The notes under the pieces were generated by a model. The model saw only the letters and a list, made by a program, of their open reading frames with translations. It did no database searches and was not told the DNA's origin. Below, in pieces: positions 45,616 through 54,573 of a stretch of 64,000 nt of DNA (positions are counted from its first letter, which is position 1; each line of letters starts with the position of its first letter). A program made the position numbers and the translations under genes. Source of the DNA: Enterobacter huaxiensis. Lineage in GTDB: Bacteria > Pseudomonadota > Gammaproteobacteria > Enterobacterales > Enterobacteriaceae. Location of the stretch: the NCBI RefSeq assembly GCF_003594935.2, contig NZ_CP043342.1, positions 3,472,001-3,536,000 of the forward strand. The letters run 5' to 3'.

Positions 45616-47649
45616 TCAAACATCCGGGAACATCACGCTGTTCCCCGGCGCTTCCCTGTGCAGATGGATGAAGTTCAGGTGCCGCTCATACTGGTCCAGA
45701 ATGTCCGTAATCACCTGCTCTTTACTGTAATCCATCAAATCATTCCCCTGGCTGCCTTCCAGCAGGAAGGTTTCCAGCCGGTAGTAGGTTGATTTCCCGC
45801 TGCGCGCTCGGTAGGTAAACCCGGGAATTGAATACTGCTGCGGCCAGATCTGATAGACAAAGTTCTGCTCATCGCCCATGTGCACCAGCAGATCCAGGTG
45901 CCCCAGGTTATCGCCGTCTTCCGGCGGCAGGCTTTTCAGCTCCACGTACGCACCGCGCAGCTTCAGCTCCTGCGCCACCTCTTCCATTGCCGGGAAGCAT
46001 ACCGTCTCCATCATCTGTTTGGTGTAGCGCGTGCCCGGGTAGTTCATCAGGCGCGAAAGACGTTTCTTCCAGCTCAGGCGATCCTGCACGCCTAGCGGTC
46101 GCGGCGCGGTGTCGCGGTTGGCGCTTTCGCGGCGGTAGTCTTCCACCTTGAGGGATTTATACAGCCCGGCCATCACGAAGAAGATCACGAAGCTGAACGG
46201 CAGTCCCATGATCACCGTGGTGTTCTGCAGCGCAGAGATACCGTTGGTCATCAGCATGCCGAGCGTCAGCAGGCCGATGGCGACGGACCAGAAGATGCGC
46301 AGCCAGTTTGGCGCATCGCTGTTGATGTCCTTCAGCTTCGAGGTGAAGTTGCCCAGCACCAGCGCGCCGGAGTCCGCCGAGGTGACGTAAAACAGCAGGC
46401 CGGTGATGGTCGCCACGGAGGCGCTAAAGGTAAACGCCGGATACTGCGCCAGCAGGCTGTAGAAGCCGCGCTCCGGGTGCGCCATCGCTTCCTGCGCGAA
46501 GGTTGCGTTGCCGTGAATGATCTCGTGCAGCGCGCTGTTGCCGAAAATCGACAGCCACAGCAGCGTAAAGGTGAACGGGATAATCAGCGTGCCCATCACA
46601 AACTGGCGAATGGTGCGTCCACGCGAAATGCGCGCGAGGAACAGGCCGACAAACGGCGACCACGCCACCCACCACGCCCAGAAGAACAGCGTCCAGTTGT
46701 TCATCCACTCGACCGGGCGGTCAAAGGCAAAGCTGTTCAGCGTCATGCCCATAAAGCGGTTCACGTAGTCGCCCACGTTGAGCACTAAGGCATTGAGCAG
46801 GAAAGAGGTGTCGCCCATAAACAGCACGAACAGGATCAGGCCCAGCGCCAGCGCCACGTTCAGCTCGGAAAGCACGCGGATGCCTTTATCAACGCCCGAC
46901 GTCACCGAGATGGTGGCGATAATGACGGAGAGCGCAATCAGCGCCGCCTTGGCCGCCATCGAATCCGGGATATCAAACAGCACGCTCAGGCCGTAGTTGA
47001 GCTGCACCACGCCGATGCCGAGCGTTGTCGCGATACCAAAGATGGTGCCGATCACCGCCGCAATGTCGACGCTGTGGCCTATCGGGCCGTTAATCTTTTT
47101 ACCGAAGATCGGGTAGAGCGCGGAGCGGATGGTGAGGGGCAAATTATAACGATAGCTAAAGTATCCGAGCGCCATGCCCATCAGGGCGTACATCGACCAG
47201 CCGGTCAGGCCGTAGTGGAACAGCGTCCAGACCATCGCCTGGCGCGCGGCCTCCATCGTCTGCCCTGCCCCCTCCGGCGGCTGCATATACTGCGTGACCG
47301 GTTCCGCCACCGAGAAGAACATCAGGTCGATGCCGATGCCCGCGGCAAACAGCATCGCGGCCCAGCTCAGCAGGCTGAACTCGGGCTTTGACTGCTCTGG
47401 CCCGAGCTTCACCGAACCGAAGCGCGAGCAGGCAATGCAGACCACGAAGACGATATAGAGCGTCGCGGCCAGCAGATAGTACCAGCCGAAGGTCTTCGAC
47501 ACCCAGTTCAGGGTGCGCCCAATCCACTCGGCAGAAAAATCACGAAAGAAGATCGTCGTCAGGGAAAACAACAAAATCAGCCCGGCGGAAGTAAAAAAAA
47601 CGACCGGGTTGATTTTGTCTTTTTCTCTGTCCTGTGAAAGGTCTGTCAT
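45616..47649 (-). CDS. betT: BetT, high-affinity choline transporter (BCCT)
   Basis: 677 residues, the length of E. coli BetT. Twelve membrane segments with the BCCT signature region (WTLFFWAWWVAWSPFVGLFLARISRG, here split: WTLFFWAWWV at about 318, SPFVGLFLARISRGRT at about 332) are followed by a long cytoplasmic C-terminal domain of about 170 residues that senses osmotic stress in this family. Proton-driven choline uptake feeds BetA and BetB. It is divergent from betIBA. Confidence 0.97.
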   Translation of the reverse strand: MTDLSQDREKDKINPVVFFTSAGLILLFSLTTIFFRDFSAEWIGRTLNWVSKTFGWYYLLAATLYIVFVVCIACSRFGSVKLGPEQSKPEFSLLSWAAMLFAAGIGIDLMFFSVAEPVTQYMQPPEGAGQTMEAARQAMVWTLFHYGLTGWSMYALMGMALGYFSYRYNLPLTIRSALYPIFGKKINGPIGHSVDIAAVIGTIFGIATTLGIGVVQLNYGLSVLFDIPDSMAAKAALIALSVIIATISVTSGVDKGIRVLSELNVALALGLILFVLFMGDTSFLLNALVLNVGDYVNRFMGMTLNSFAFDRPVEWMNNWTLFFWAWWVAWSPFVGLFLARISRGRTIRQFVMGTLIIPFTFTLLWLSIFGNSALHEIIHGNATFAQEAMAHPERGFYSLLAQYPAFTFSASVATITGLLFYVTSADSGALVLGNFTSKLKDINSDAPNWLRIFWSVAIGLLTLGMLMTNGISALQNTTVIMGLPFSFVIFFVMAGLYKSLKVEDYRRESANRDTAPRPLGVQDRLSWKKRLSRLMNYPGTRYTKQMMETVCFPAMEEVAQELKLRGAYVELKSLPPEDGDNLGHLDLLVHMGDEQNFVYQIWPQQYSIPGFTYRARSGKSTYYRLETFLLEGSQGNDLMDYSKEQVITDILDQYERHLNFIHLHREAPGNSVMFPDV

Positions 47650-47714
47650 CCAGTATCCCCACTGTTTTTGTAACTATTAAAATCCAAAACCGCAACAATT
47701 AAGACACATTTTAT

Positions 47715-47728
47715 ATTGAACGTCCAAT
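47715..47728. promoter_or_regulatory. Probable BetI operator
   Basis: ATTGAACGTCCAAT is a palindrome with one mismatch, in the 128 bases between betT and betI. BetI, a TetR-family repressor, is known to bind this divergent region in E. coli and to release on choline. The exact operator match is inferred from symmetry and position. Confidence 0.6.
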
Positions 47729-47777
47729 CAAAAACCGCTTTAATGGTTAACCAACGCTGATGAATGGAGTGGCAAAA

Positions 47778-48365
47778 ATGCCCAAAGTGGGGATGCAGCC
47801 GATCCGGCGCAGGCAGCTAATCGATGCCACGCTGGAAGCAATAAATGAGGTGGGTATGCATGATGCGACCATCGCGCAGATCGCCCGTCGGGCCGGCGTT
47901 TCCACCGGGATCATAAGCCACTACTTCAAAGACAAAAATGGCCTGCTGGAAGCGACCATGCGCGACATCACCGGCCAGCTGCGCGACGCGGTGTTAAGCC
48001 GCTTACGCGCCCTTCCGCACGGCAGCGCGGAGCAGCGACTGCAGGCGATTGTCGGCGGCAACTTTGATGAAACCCAGACCAGCGGCGCAGCGATGAAAGC
48101 CTGGCTGGCCTTCTGGGCGAGCAGCATGCACCAGCCGATGCTCTACCGCCTTCAGCAGGTGAGCAGCCGCCGCCTGCTGTCGAACCTGGTGTACGAGTTC
48201 CGCCGCGAGCTGCCGCGCCAGCAGGCCGAAGAGGCGGGCTACGGGCTGGCGGCGCTGATTGACGGGCTGTGGCTGCGCGCCGCGCTGAGCGGCAAGCCGC
48301 TGGATAAAACCCTGGCCCAGTCGCTTACCAGCCACTTTATCAGCCAGCATTTACCGACCGATTAA
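47778..48365 (+). CDS. betI: BetI, choline-responsive TetR repressor
   Basis: 195 residues from [20 protein letters not shown], the E. coli start, with GGAG upstream. The N-terminal TetR helix-turn-helix is [20 protein letters not shown] (about residues 31-50); the C-terminal part binds choline. It represses betT and betIBA. First gene of the betIBA operon, 13 bases before betB. Confidence 0.97.
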   Translation: MPKVGMQPIRRRQLIDATLEAINEVGMHDATIAQIARRAGVSTGIISHYFKDKNGLLEATMRDITGQLRDAVLSRLRALPHGSAEQRLQAIVGGNFDETQTSGAAMKAWLAFWASSMHQPMLYRLQQVSSRRLLSNLVYEFRRELPRQQAEEAGYGLAALIDGLWLRAALSGKPLDKTLAQSLTSHFISQHLPTD

Positions 48366-48378
48366 CCGAGGAGAAATT

Positions 48379-49851
48379 ATGTCCCGAATGGCAGAACAGC
48401 AGCTTTATATCAATGGTGGTTATACATCGGCCACCAGCGGTCGCACCTTCGAGACCATCAACCCGGCCAACGGTGAAGTCCTGGCGAGCGTACAGGCCGC
48501 CGGGCGCGAAGACGTGGACCGCGCCGTCGAAAGCGCAAAACGCGGGCAAAAAATCTGGGCGGCGATGACCGCCATGGAGCGCTCGCGCATCCTGCGTCGC
48601 GCCGTCGATATCCTGCGCGAGCGCAACGACGAGCTCGCAAAGCTGGAAACCCTCGACACCGGTAAAGCATTTTCTGAAACCTCAACCGTCGACATCGTCA
48701 CCGGCGCGGACGTGCTGGAGTACTATGCGGGGCTGATCCCGGCGCTGGAAGGCAGCCAGATCCCGCTGCGCGACACCTCGTTCGTCTACACCCGCCGCGA
48801 GCCGCTGGGCGTGGTGGCGGGTATCGGCGCGTGGAACTACCCGATCCAGATTGCCCTGTGGAAATCGGCCCCGGCGCTGGCGGCGGGCAACGCGATGATC
48901 TTCAAGCCGAGCGAAGTGACCCCGCTTACCGCCCTGAAGCTCGCCGAGATCTACACCGAAGCGGGCGTGCCGGACGGCGTGTTTAACGTCCTGCCGGGCG
49001 TGGGCGCGGAGACCGGCCAGTTCCTGACCGAACATCCGGGCATTGCCAAAGTCTCCTTTACCGGCGGCGTCGCCAGCGGCAAAAAGGTGATGGCTAACTC
49101 GGCGGCCTCGTCCCTGAAAGAGGTGACGATGGAGCTGGGCGGCAAATCCCCGCTGATTATTTTCGACGACGCGGATCTGGATCTCGCAGCGGACATCGCG
49201 ATGATGGCGAACTTCTTCAGCTCTGGCCAGGTGTGCACCAACGGCACACGCGTGTTCGTGCCTGCGACGTTCAAGGCCGCGTTTGAGCAGAAGATCGTCG
49301 AGCGCGTGGGCCGCATCCGCGCGGGCGATCTGTTCGATGAAAACACCAACTTTGGCCCAATGGTCAGCTTCCCGCACCGCGACAGCGTGCTGCGCTACAT
49401 CGCCAAAGGCAAAGAGGAAGGCGCGCGCGTGCTGTGCGGCGGCGATGCGCTGAAGGGTGACGGCTTTGACAACGGCGCGTGGGTCGCCCCGACCGTGTTC
49501 ACCGACTGCACCGACGAAATGACCATCGTGCGCGAAGAGATCTTCGGCCCGGTGATGTCCATCCTCACTTATGAAGGTGAAGAAGAAGCCATTCGCCGCG
49601 CCAACGACACCGACTACGGCCTGGCGGCGGGCATCGTCACTGCCGACCTGAACCGCGCGCACGGCGCTATTCATCAGCTCGAAGCGGGCATCTGCTGGAT
49701 CAACACCTGGGGTGAATCCGCCGCAGAGATGCCGGTTGGCGGCTACAAACACTCCGGCATTGGCCGCGAGAACGGCGTGATGACGCTGCAGAGCTACACC
49801 CAGGTGAAGTCCATCCAGGTTGAGATGGGTAAATTCCAGTCCATATTTTAA
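48379..49851 (+). CDS. betB: BetB, betaine aldehyde dehydrogenase
   Basis: 490-residue NAD(P)-dependent aldehyde dehydrogenase, same length as E. coli. Catalytic Glu is in [10 protein letters not shown] (about 252), catalytic Cys in [14 protein letters not shown] (about 286), and the Asn in [15 protein letters not shown] (about 153). It oxidises betaine aldehyde to the osmoprotectant glycine betaine. Confidence 0.98.
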   Translation: MSRMAEQQLYINGGYTSATSGRTFETINPANGEVLASVQAAGREDVDRAVESAKRGQKIWAAMTAMERSRILRRAVDILRERNDELAKLETLDTGKAFSETSTVDIVTGADVLEYYAGLIPALEGSQIPLRDTSFVYTRREPLGVVAGIGAWNYPIQIALWKSAPALAAGNAMIFKPSEVTPLTALKLAEIYTEAGVPDGVFNVLPGVGAETGQFLTEHPGIAKVSFTGGVASGKKVMANSAASSLKEVTMELGGKSPLIIFDDADLDLAADIAMMANFFSSGQVCTNGTRVFVPATFKAAFEQKIVERVGRIRAGDLFDENTNFGPMVSFPHRDSVLRYIAKGKEEGARVLCGGDALKGDGFDNGAWVAPTVFTDCTDEMTIVREEIFGPVMSILTYEGEEEAIRRANDTDYGLAAGIVTADLNRAHGAIHQLEAGICWINTWGESAAEMPVGGYKHSGIGRENGVMTLQSYTQVKSIQVEMGKFQSIF

Positions 49852-49864
49852 CCGGGAGGTTTAT

Positions 49865-51529
49865 TTGCAATTTGACTACATCATTATCGGGGCCGGCTCT
49901 GCCGGCAACGTACTGGCAACGCGACTGACTGAAGATCCGAACACCACCGTCCTGCTGCTTGAGGCGGGCGGCCCGGATTACCGTATGGATTTCCGCACCC
50001 AGATGCCCGCCGCGCTGGCGTTTCCGCTGCAGGGCAAGCGCTACAACTGGGCGTACGAAACCGAGCCGGAGCCGTACATGAACAACCGCCGCATGGAGTG
50101 CGGACGCGGCAAAGGGCTGGGCGGCTCGTCGCTGATCAACGGCATGTGCTACGTGCGCGGCAACGCCATGGATCTGGACAACTGGGCGAAAGAATCTGGC
50201 CTTGAGCACTGGAGCTACCTCAACTGCCTGCCCTACTACCGCAAGGCGGAGACCCGCGACGTGGGGCCGAACGACTACCACGGCGGCGACGGTCCGGTGA
50301 GCGTCACCACCTCGAAACCGGGCGTGAACCCGCTGTTTGAAGCGATGGTCGAAGCGGGCGTGCAGGCGGGCTATCCGCGCACCGAGGATCTCAACGGCTA
50401 CCAGCAGGAAGGCTTCGGCCCGATGGACCGCACGGTCACGCCGCAGGGCCGACGCGCCAGCACCGCGCGCGGCTATCTGGACCAGGCGAAGCCGCGTCCG
50501 AACCTGACCATTCGCACCCACGCCATGACCGATCATATTATCTTTGACGGCAAGCGCGCGGCGGGCGTCGAGTGGCTCGAGGGCGAAAGCACCATTCCGT
50601 CCAAAGCGACGGCAAATAAAGAAGTCCTGCTGTGCGCAGGGGCGATTGCCTCGCCGCAGATCCTGCAACGCTCCGGCGTGGGTAGCGCAGAGCTGCTGAA
50701 GCAGTTTGATATTCCGCTGGTGCACGACCTGCCCGGCGTGGGCGAAAACCTGCAGGATCACCTGGAGATGTACCTCCAGTACGAGTGCAAAGAGCCGGTC
50801 TCCCTCTACCCTGCCCTGCAGTGGTGGAACCAGCCGAAGATTGGCGCCGAGTGGCTGTTTGGCGGCACAGGCGTGGGCGCGAGCAACCACTTCGAAGCGG
50901 GCGGGTTTATCCGCAGCCGCGAGGAGTTTGAATGGCCGAACATTCAATACCACTTCCTGCCGGTGGCGATTAACTACAACGGCTCGAACGCGGTAAAAGA
51001 GCACGGCTTCCAGTGCCACGTCGGCTCCATGCGCTCCCCGAGCCGCGGCCACGTGCGCATCAAGTCGCGCGATCCGCACCAGTATCCGGCGATCCTGTTC
51101 AACTACATGTCCCACGAGCAGGACTGGCAGGAGTTCCGCGACGCGATTCGCATCACCCGCGAGATCATGCACCAGCCCGCGCTGGACAAGTACCGCGGTC
51201 GTGAAATTAGCCCGGGCGTCGAGTGCCAGACCGACGAACAGCTGGACGAGTTCGTGCGTAACCACGCCGAAACCGCGTTCCACCCGTGCGGTACCTGCAA
51301 GATGGGCTATGACGAGATGGCGGTGGTCGACGGCGAAGGCCGCGTTCACGGGCTGGAAGGGCTGCGCGTCGTGGATGCGTCGATCATGCCGCAGATCATC
51401 ACCGGCAACCTGAACGCCACCACCATCATGATTGGCGAGAAGATTGCCGACGCCATCCGCGGGCGCGGGCCGCTGGCGAAGAGCACGGCGGCGTATTACG
51501 TGGCGAACGGGGCGCCGGTAAGACGCTAA
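49865..51529 (+). CDS. betA: BetA, choline dehydrogenase
   Basis: 554-residue GMC flavoenzyme, membrane-associated, oxidising choline to betaine aldehyde. FAD-binding motif [19 protein letters not shown] is at residues 3-21, GMC signature [20 protein letters not shown] at about 79-98, catalytic His in [14 protein letters not shown] (about 466). I place the start at a TTG codon: GGGAGG lies five bases upstream and the next residues QFDYIII equal the E. coli N-terminus. The frame extends 15 codons further upstream into betB, but that start has no support. Confidence 0.95.
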   Translation: MQFDYIIIGAGSAGNVLATRLTEDPNTTVLLLEAGGPDYRMDFRTQMPAALAFPLQGKRYNWAYETEPEPYMNNRRMECGRGKGLGGSSLINGMCYVRGNAMDLDNWAKESGLEHWSYLNCLPYYRKAETRDVGPNDYHGGDGPVSVTTSKPGVNPLFEAMVEAGVQAGYPRTEDLNGYQQEGFGPMDRTVTPQGRRASTARGYLDQAKPRPNLTIRTHAMTDHIIFDGKRAAGVEWLEGESTIPSKATANKEVLLCAGAIASPQILQRSGVGSAELLKQFDIPLVHDLPGVGENLQDHLEMYLQYECKEPVSLYPALQWWNQPKIGAEWLFGGTGVGASNHFEAGGFIRSREEFEWPNIQYHFLPVAINYNGSNAVKEHGFQCHVGSMRSPSRGHVRIKSRDPHQYPAILFNYMSHEQDWQEFRDAIRITREIMHQPALDKYRGREISPGVECQTDEQLDEFVRNHAETAFHPCGTCKMGYDEMAVVDGEGRVHGLEGLRVVDASIMPQIITGNLNATTIMIGEKIADAIRGRGPLAKSTAAYYVANGAPVRR

Positions 51530-51535
51530 GTCATT

Positions 51536-51572
51536 CCCCTCACCCTGGCCCTCTCCCCACAGGGGAGAGGGG
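51536..51572. repeat. C-rich palindromic repeat, copy 8
   Basis: CCCCTCACCCTGGCCCTCTC then CCC-ACAG-GGGAGAGGGG, in reverse orientation to copies 1, 2, 5 and 7. It lies just after betA and could end the betIBA transcript. Confidence 0.8.
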
Positions 51573-51675
51573 ATTAACCTTGCCAAAATTATTTTCATTT
51601 CCCTGCATCCAGTTTCCCCCCTGCCCTCGTATGTGAGTATGTGAGCAACGCCTTTGCTCCCTAATCCGAGGATAA

Positions 51676-52242
51676 ATGATGAAAAAGCTACTCAGTGTTG
51701 CATTGGTATCCAGCGCTTTGCTCTTCTGTGCAGGCGCATCAGCGGCCATGACGTCTGGCTCCGTGATGGTGGGCGGAGCGGAAATGTTCCCGAGCAAAAA
51801 TATTGTTGAGAACGCCGTGAACTCGAAAGATCACACCACGCTGGTGGCGGCGGTCAAAGCGGCCGGGCTGGTGGATACGCTTCAGAGCAAAGGGCCCTTC
51901 ACCGTTTTTGCGCCAACCGATGCGGCGTTTGCAAAATTGCCTGCGGGTACGGTCGACAATCTGGTGAAGCCGGAAAATAAAGCCCTGCTCACCAGCATCC
52001 TGACCTATCACGTGGTCGCCGGTAATTACGATATGAAAGCGCTGGAGCAGAAAATTAAACAGGGCGGCGGCCACGCGGAGCTGAAAACCGTTAACGGTCA
52101 GCCTCTGTGGATCATGAGCAACGGCCCGCACAATATTCAGCTCAAAGATGGTAAAGGCAACGTGGCGAACATCAGCACCTATGACGTTCATCAAAAAAAT
52201 GGCGTGATCGACGTCATTGATACCGTCCTGATGCCTAAGTAG
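51676..52242 (+). CDS. Secreted fasciclin (FAS1) domain protein
   Basis: 188 residues with a signal peptide (MMKKLLSVALVSSALLFCAG, cleavage near ASA at residue 24; the Cys at 18 does not sit in a clear lipobox). One FAS1 domain follows: TTLVAAVKAAGLVDTLQSKG, then PFTVFAPTDAAFAKLP (H1 box, about 75-90), LLTSILTYHVVAG (about 107) and C-terminal GVIDVIDTVLMP (H2-like). FAS1 proteins mediate adhesion or matrix binding. GAGGATAA precedes the tandem ATGs. The ECF sigma gene follows by 43 bases. Confidence 0.9.
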   Translation: MMKKLLSVALVSSALLFCAGASAAMTSGSVMVGGAEMFPSKNIVENAVNSKDHTTLVAAVKAAGLVDTLQSKGPFTVFAPTDAAFAKLPAGTVDNLVKPENKALLTSILTYHVVAGNYDMKALEQKIKQGGGHAELKTVNGQPLWIMSNGPHNIQLKDGKGNVANISTYDVHQKNGVIDVIDTVLMPK

Positions 52243-52285
52243 TTGTCTATACTTCGGAAGTGTGAGGTTGCCTTCCGGGAAAAAC

Positions 52286-52840
52286 ATGGATAACGCGCTG
52301 GCTGAACAGCAGTTGAAATTAATGCAGGCGGTCGCAAACGGCGATCGCCGCGCATTTGAACAACTTTACCGACTCACTTCGCCTCACCTGTTTGCCGTCG
52401 CGCTGCGCATGCTGCGCCATCGCGCCTGGGCAGAAGAGATCCTTCACGACTGTTTTGTCACCGTCTGGAGTAAAGCCGAAACCTATAACGCCGCCCTGAG
52501 CTCCCCGATGACCTGGCTCACGCATATTGTTCGCAACCGCTGTATTGACTGGCTGCGCAGCGGGCAAACCCGGGCTGCCGCCCGTGAAGAGTCGTATTCC
52601 GAAGATATTCTGCTGAGCGAAAGCGATGAGCAGAATAACTGGCACGACGACGCTCAGGCAGCACGGCTCAGACATTGTCTGGAACATCTAAGTAACGAGC
52701 AGCGCCAGAGTATTACGCTCGCCTACTATCAGGGCATGTCCCACAGCGACATTGCCGACTGGCTCCAGCAGCCCGTGGGCTCGGTAAAAAGCTGGATCCG
52801 CCGGGCGATGGATCATCTTCGGGAGTGTGTGGGCCTATGA
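52286..52840 (+). CDS. ECF-type RNA polymerase sigma factor (SigK-like)
   Basis: 184 residues from the ATG at 52286 (CGGGA upstream; a GTG eight codons earlier is a weaker choice). Region 2 covers FEQLYRLTSPHLFAVALRML and WAEEILHDCFVTVWSKA with the core-binding acidic patch, and MTWLTHIVRNRCIDWLRSG for -10 recognition. Region 4 is LEHLSNEQRQSITLAYYQ and HSDIADWLQQPVGSVKSWIR, a helix-turn-helix for the -35. The stop overlaps the anti-sigma start (ATGA). Confidence 0.93.
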   Translation: MDNALAEQQLKLMQAVANGDRRAFEQLYRLTSPHLFAVALRMLRHRAWAEEILHDCFVTVWSKAETYNAALSSPMTWLTHIVRNRCIDWLRSGQTRAAAREESYSEDILLSESDEQNNWHDDAQAARLRHCLEHLSNEQRQSITLAYYQGMSHSDIADWLQQPVGSVKSWIRRAMDHLRECVGL

Positions 52841-53484
52841 ACGACGGCGATAAACGTGATGACATGCTGGCAGCAGAATATGCGCTCGGCACCCTGCGCG
52901 GCGGGGCGCGGCTTCAGTTCCAGAAAAGGCTTGCCGCTGAGCCCGGTCTGGCCGCCCGCGTGGCGTACTGGCAGGAAACGTTCAGCACGCTCGACAGCCA
53001 TCTCGCGCCCGTTACCCCACCCGAGACGGTGTGGAAGAGGATCGCCCTCGATCTGCCGGCGAAAAAGCCTTTGCGCCAAAACCGGCCTTATCTCGGCTGG
53101 ATGATTGCGGCCGGCATCGCCGCCGTTAGTGCGATAGCCTGGTATTCCACCCGCGTGCCGGAACTCGCACCGATGCTGGTGCTCAACGATGCCCAACAGC
53201 ACGGGCAGTGGATCGTCAGTGCGGACGCCCGCCGCCAGTATCTGAGCATAACCCCTCTCAGACCGAACGCTGTCGCGGCGCAAAATAGCCTGCAGCTTTG
53301 GCTGATGCCTGCCGGTGAGGCCCCGATATCCCTGGGCCTGCTGCATAACGCTGTACCGACGAGCGTTGTCCTGAAGCACGAAACCCTTACTCCTGACGCC
53401 ATAATAGCCATAAGCCTCGAGCCTGAGGGGGGATCGCCCACCGGCCAACCCACCGGCCCCGTGCTCTACAGTGGAAAAATTTAA
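52837..53484 (+). CDS. Anti-sigma factor, RskA/anti-sigma-K type
   Basis: 215 residues. The N-terminal cytoplasmic part (about 1-90) has the zinc-less anti-sigma pattern LAAEYALGTLRGGARLQFQKR; one membrane segment, YLGWMIAAGIAAVSAIAWYS, is at about 88-107; the rest is a periplasmic anti-sigma-K domain with SLQLWLMPAGEAPISLGLL (about 153) and a Gly/Pro-rich C-terminus. It probably holds the ECF factor at the membrane until cleaved on an envelope signal. Coupled by a four-base overlap to the sigma gene. Confidence 0.9.
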   Translation: MNDGDKRDDMLAAEYALGTLRGGARLQFQKRLAAEPGLAARVAYWQETFSTLDSHLAPVTPPETVWKRIALDLPAKKPLRQNRPYLGWMIAAGIAAVSAIAWYSTRVPELAPMLVLNDAQQHGQWIVSADARRQYLSITPLRPNAVAAQNSLQLWLMPAGEAPISLGLLHNAVPTSVVLKHETLTPDAIIAISLEPEGGSPTGQPTGPVLYSGKI

Positions 53485-53490
53485 TTCTCA

Positions 53491-53508
53491 GGCCCTGCTG
53501 GCAGGGCC
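53491..53508 (+). terminator. GC-rich hairpin after the anti-sigma gene
   Basis: GGCCCTGC-TG-GCAGGGCC, a perfect inverted repeat seven bases after the stop codon. There is no clean T run after it, so termination efficiency is uncertain. Confidence 0.5.
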
Positions 53509-53646
53509 GCGAGCGTCTTAATAAACCTTTCGCCACGATACGAAAAGAGAGCGTTTTCAAAGCTAAACCTTATTTCTATAATATTCACTTTTACATATAA
53601 GAATTAAATATTAGCACGCCAATGAATTTAATTATTTAAAACGTTA

Positions 53647-53676
53647 TTGACACTCTCTCCTGAACTCTATTAAGTT
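53647..53676 (+). promoter_or_regulatory. Candidate sigma-70 promoter of the SDR-ThDP operon
   Basis: A perfect -35 TTGACA at 53647, with TATTAA (15-bp spacing) or TAAGTT (18-bp spacing) as -10. It lies in the AT-rich 315-base gap 53485-53799, which otherwise holds the anti-sigma hairpin and a leader inverted repeat. The predicted leader is about 115 nt long. Confidence 0.45.
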
Positions 53677-53719
53677 TAATCGAATGCCATCCCATTCAAT
53701 ATATACAATATATCGTTCT

Positions 53720-53755
53720 AAGGATTAAAGAATTTGTCATTATTCTTTAATCCTT
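53720..53755 (+). promoter_or_regulatory. 14-bp perfect inverted repeat in the leader of the SDR-ThDP operon
   Basis: AAGGATTAAAGAAT and ATTCTTTAATCCTT with an 8-base loop, ending 44 bases before the SDR ATG. The following TCCTGCCTTTTATTTTTTG is T-rich but has a six-base gap first. It may be a transcription attenuator, a regulator operator or an RNA stabiliser. Such a long exact match is unlikely by chance even in AT-rich DNA. Confidence 0.6.
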
Positions 53756-53799
53756 TCCTGCCTTTTATTTTTTGAATCACGCAACAGTGAGATAAGATC

Positions 53800-54540
53800 A
53801 TGAATAATAGTGCAAACAAGATTATCGTTATCACCGGCGCCAGCAGCGGCATCGGCGAGGCTATTGCTCTTTATTTAGCGGATAAGGCGTTTTCGCTGGT
53901 CCTGGTAGCGCGCCGCCTCGAGAGGATTAACGCCCTGGTGGATCGGATCATTCAGCAGGGAGGACAGGCGATTGCCGTTAAGGCCGACGTCACGCGGCAG
54001 GAGGAGGTGCAAAAGGCCATCGATGCTGCCGTCGCGGCATACCAGCGCGTCGACGTGCTGATAAATAACGCCGGTTTTATGGCTATCGCCCCCCTCAGCG
54101 AGCTAAAAACCGACGAGTGGGACCGGATGATTGATACCAACCTGAAGGGCGTACTGTACGGTATCGCCGCGGCATTCCCGGTATTCCAGCGCCAGGGAAG
54201 CGGCCACATTATCAACGTGGCATCTGTGGCGGGTATCAAAGTGCTTGCCCCCGGCGGCGTGGTGTATAGCGCCACGAAATTCGCGGTTCGCGCCCTGAGC
54301 GAAGGCCTTCGCCAGGAGGCAGGCAGGACCATCCGAACCACCCTTATTTCTCCGGGCGCGGTCGAAAGCGAGCTGCAGTTCGGCAGCTCTGATGCCCCGA
54401 GCAAACAGTTCCTGCATGAATTTTATAAGCAGGCCATACCGGCAGACGCGATTGCCCGCGCCGTTTTATTTGCTATTGAACAACCCAACGACGTTGATGT
54501 GAATGAAATTATTGTCCGACCGACGCAGGAAGAATTTTAG
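53800..54540 (+). CDS. Short-chain dehydrogenase/reductase, first gene of SDR-ThDP operon
   Basis: 246-residue classical SDR. Cofactor motif [13 protein letters not shown] (residues 13-25), an RR pair at about 40 that favours [15 protein letters not shown] (about 92), Ser in NVASVAG (about 143), catalytic [18 protein letters not shown] (about 156) and a C-terminal [14 protein letters not shown]. It resembles the YdfG/clavaldehyde-type group that acts on small hydroxy acids and aldehydes. The ThDP enzyme gene starts 33 bases after its stop, so it may reduce that enzyme's aldehyde or acyloin product. Substrate unknown. Confidence 0.88.
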   Translation: MNNSANKIIVITGASSGIGEAIALYLADKAFSLVLVARRLERINALVDRIIQQGGQAIAVKADVTRQEEVQKAIDAAVAAYQRVDVLINNAGFMAIAPLSELKTDEWDRMIDTNLKGVLYGIAAAFPVFQRQGSGHIINVASVAGIKVLAPGGVVYSATKFAVRALSEGLRQEAGRTIRTTLISPGAVESELQFGSSDAPSKQFLHEFYKQAIPADAIARAVLFAIEQPNDVDVNEIIVRPTQEEF

Positions 54541-54573
54541 CATGACTTAATTAATACTGAATGAGGTGTCATT

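Noticed and set aside
49700-51598. A 632-codon open frame on the minus strand
   Set aside because: It is the antisense shadow of betA, with no recognised domain and a start far outside any ribosome binding site.
52262-52285. GTG at 52262 as start of the ECF sigma factor
   Set aside because: The eight extra residues (MRLPSGKN) are not sigma-like, and the ATG at 52286 has a better placed CGGGA site.
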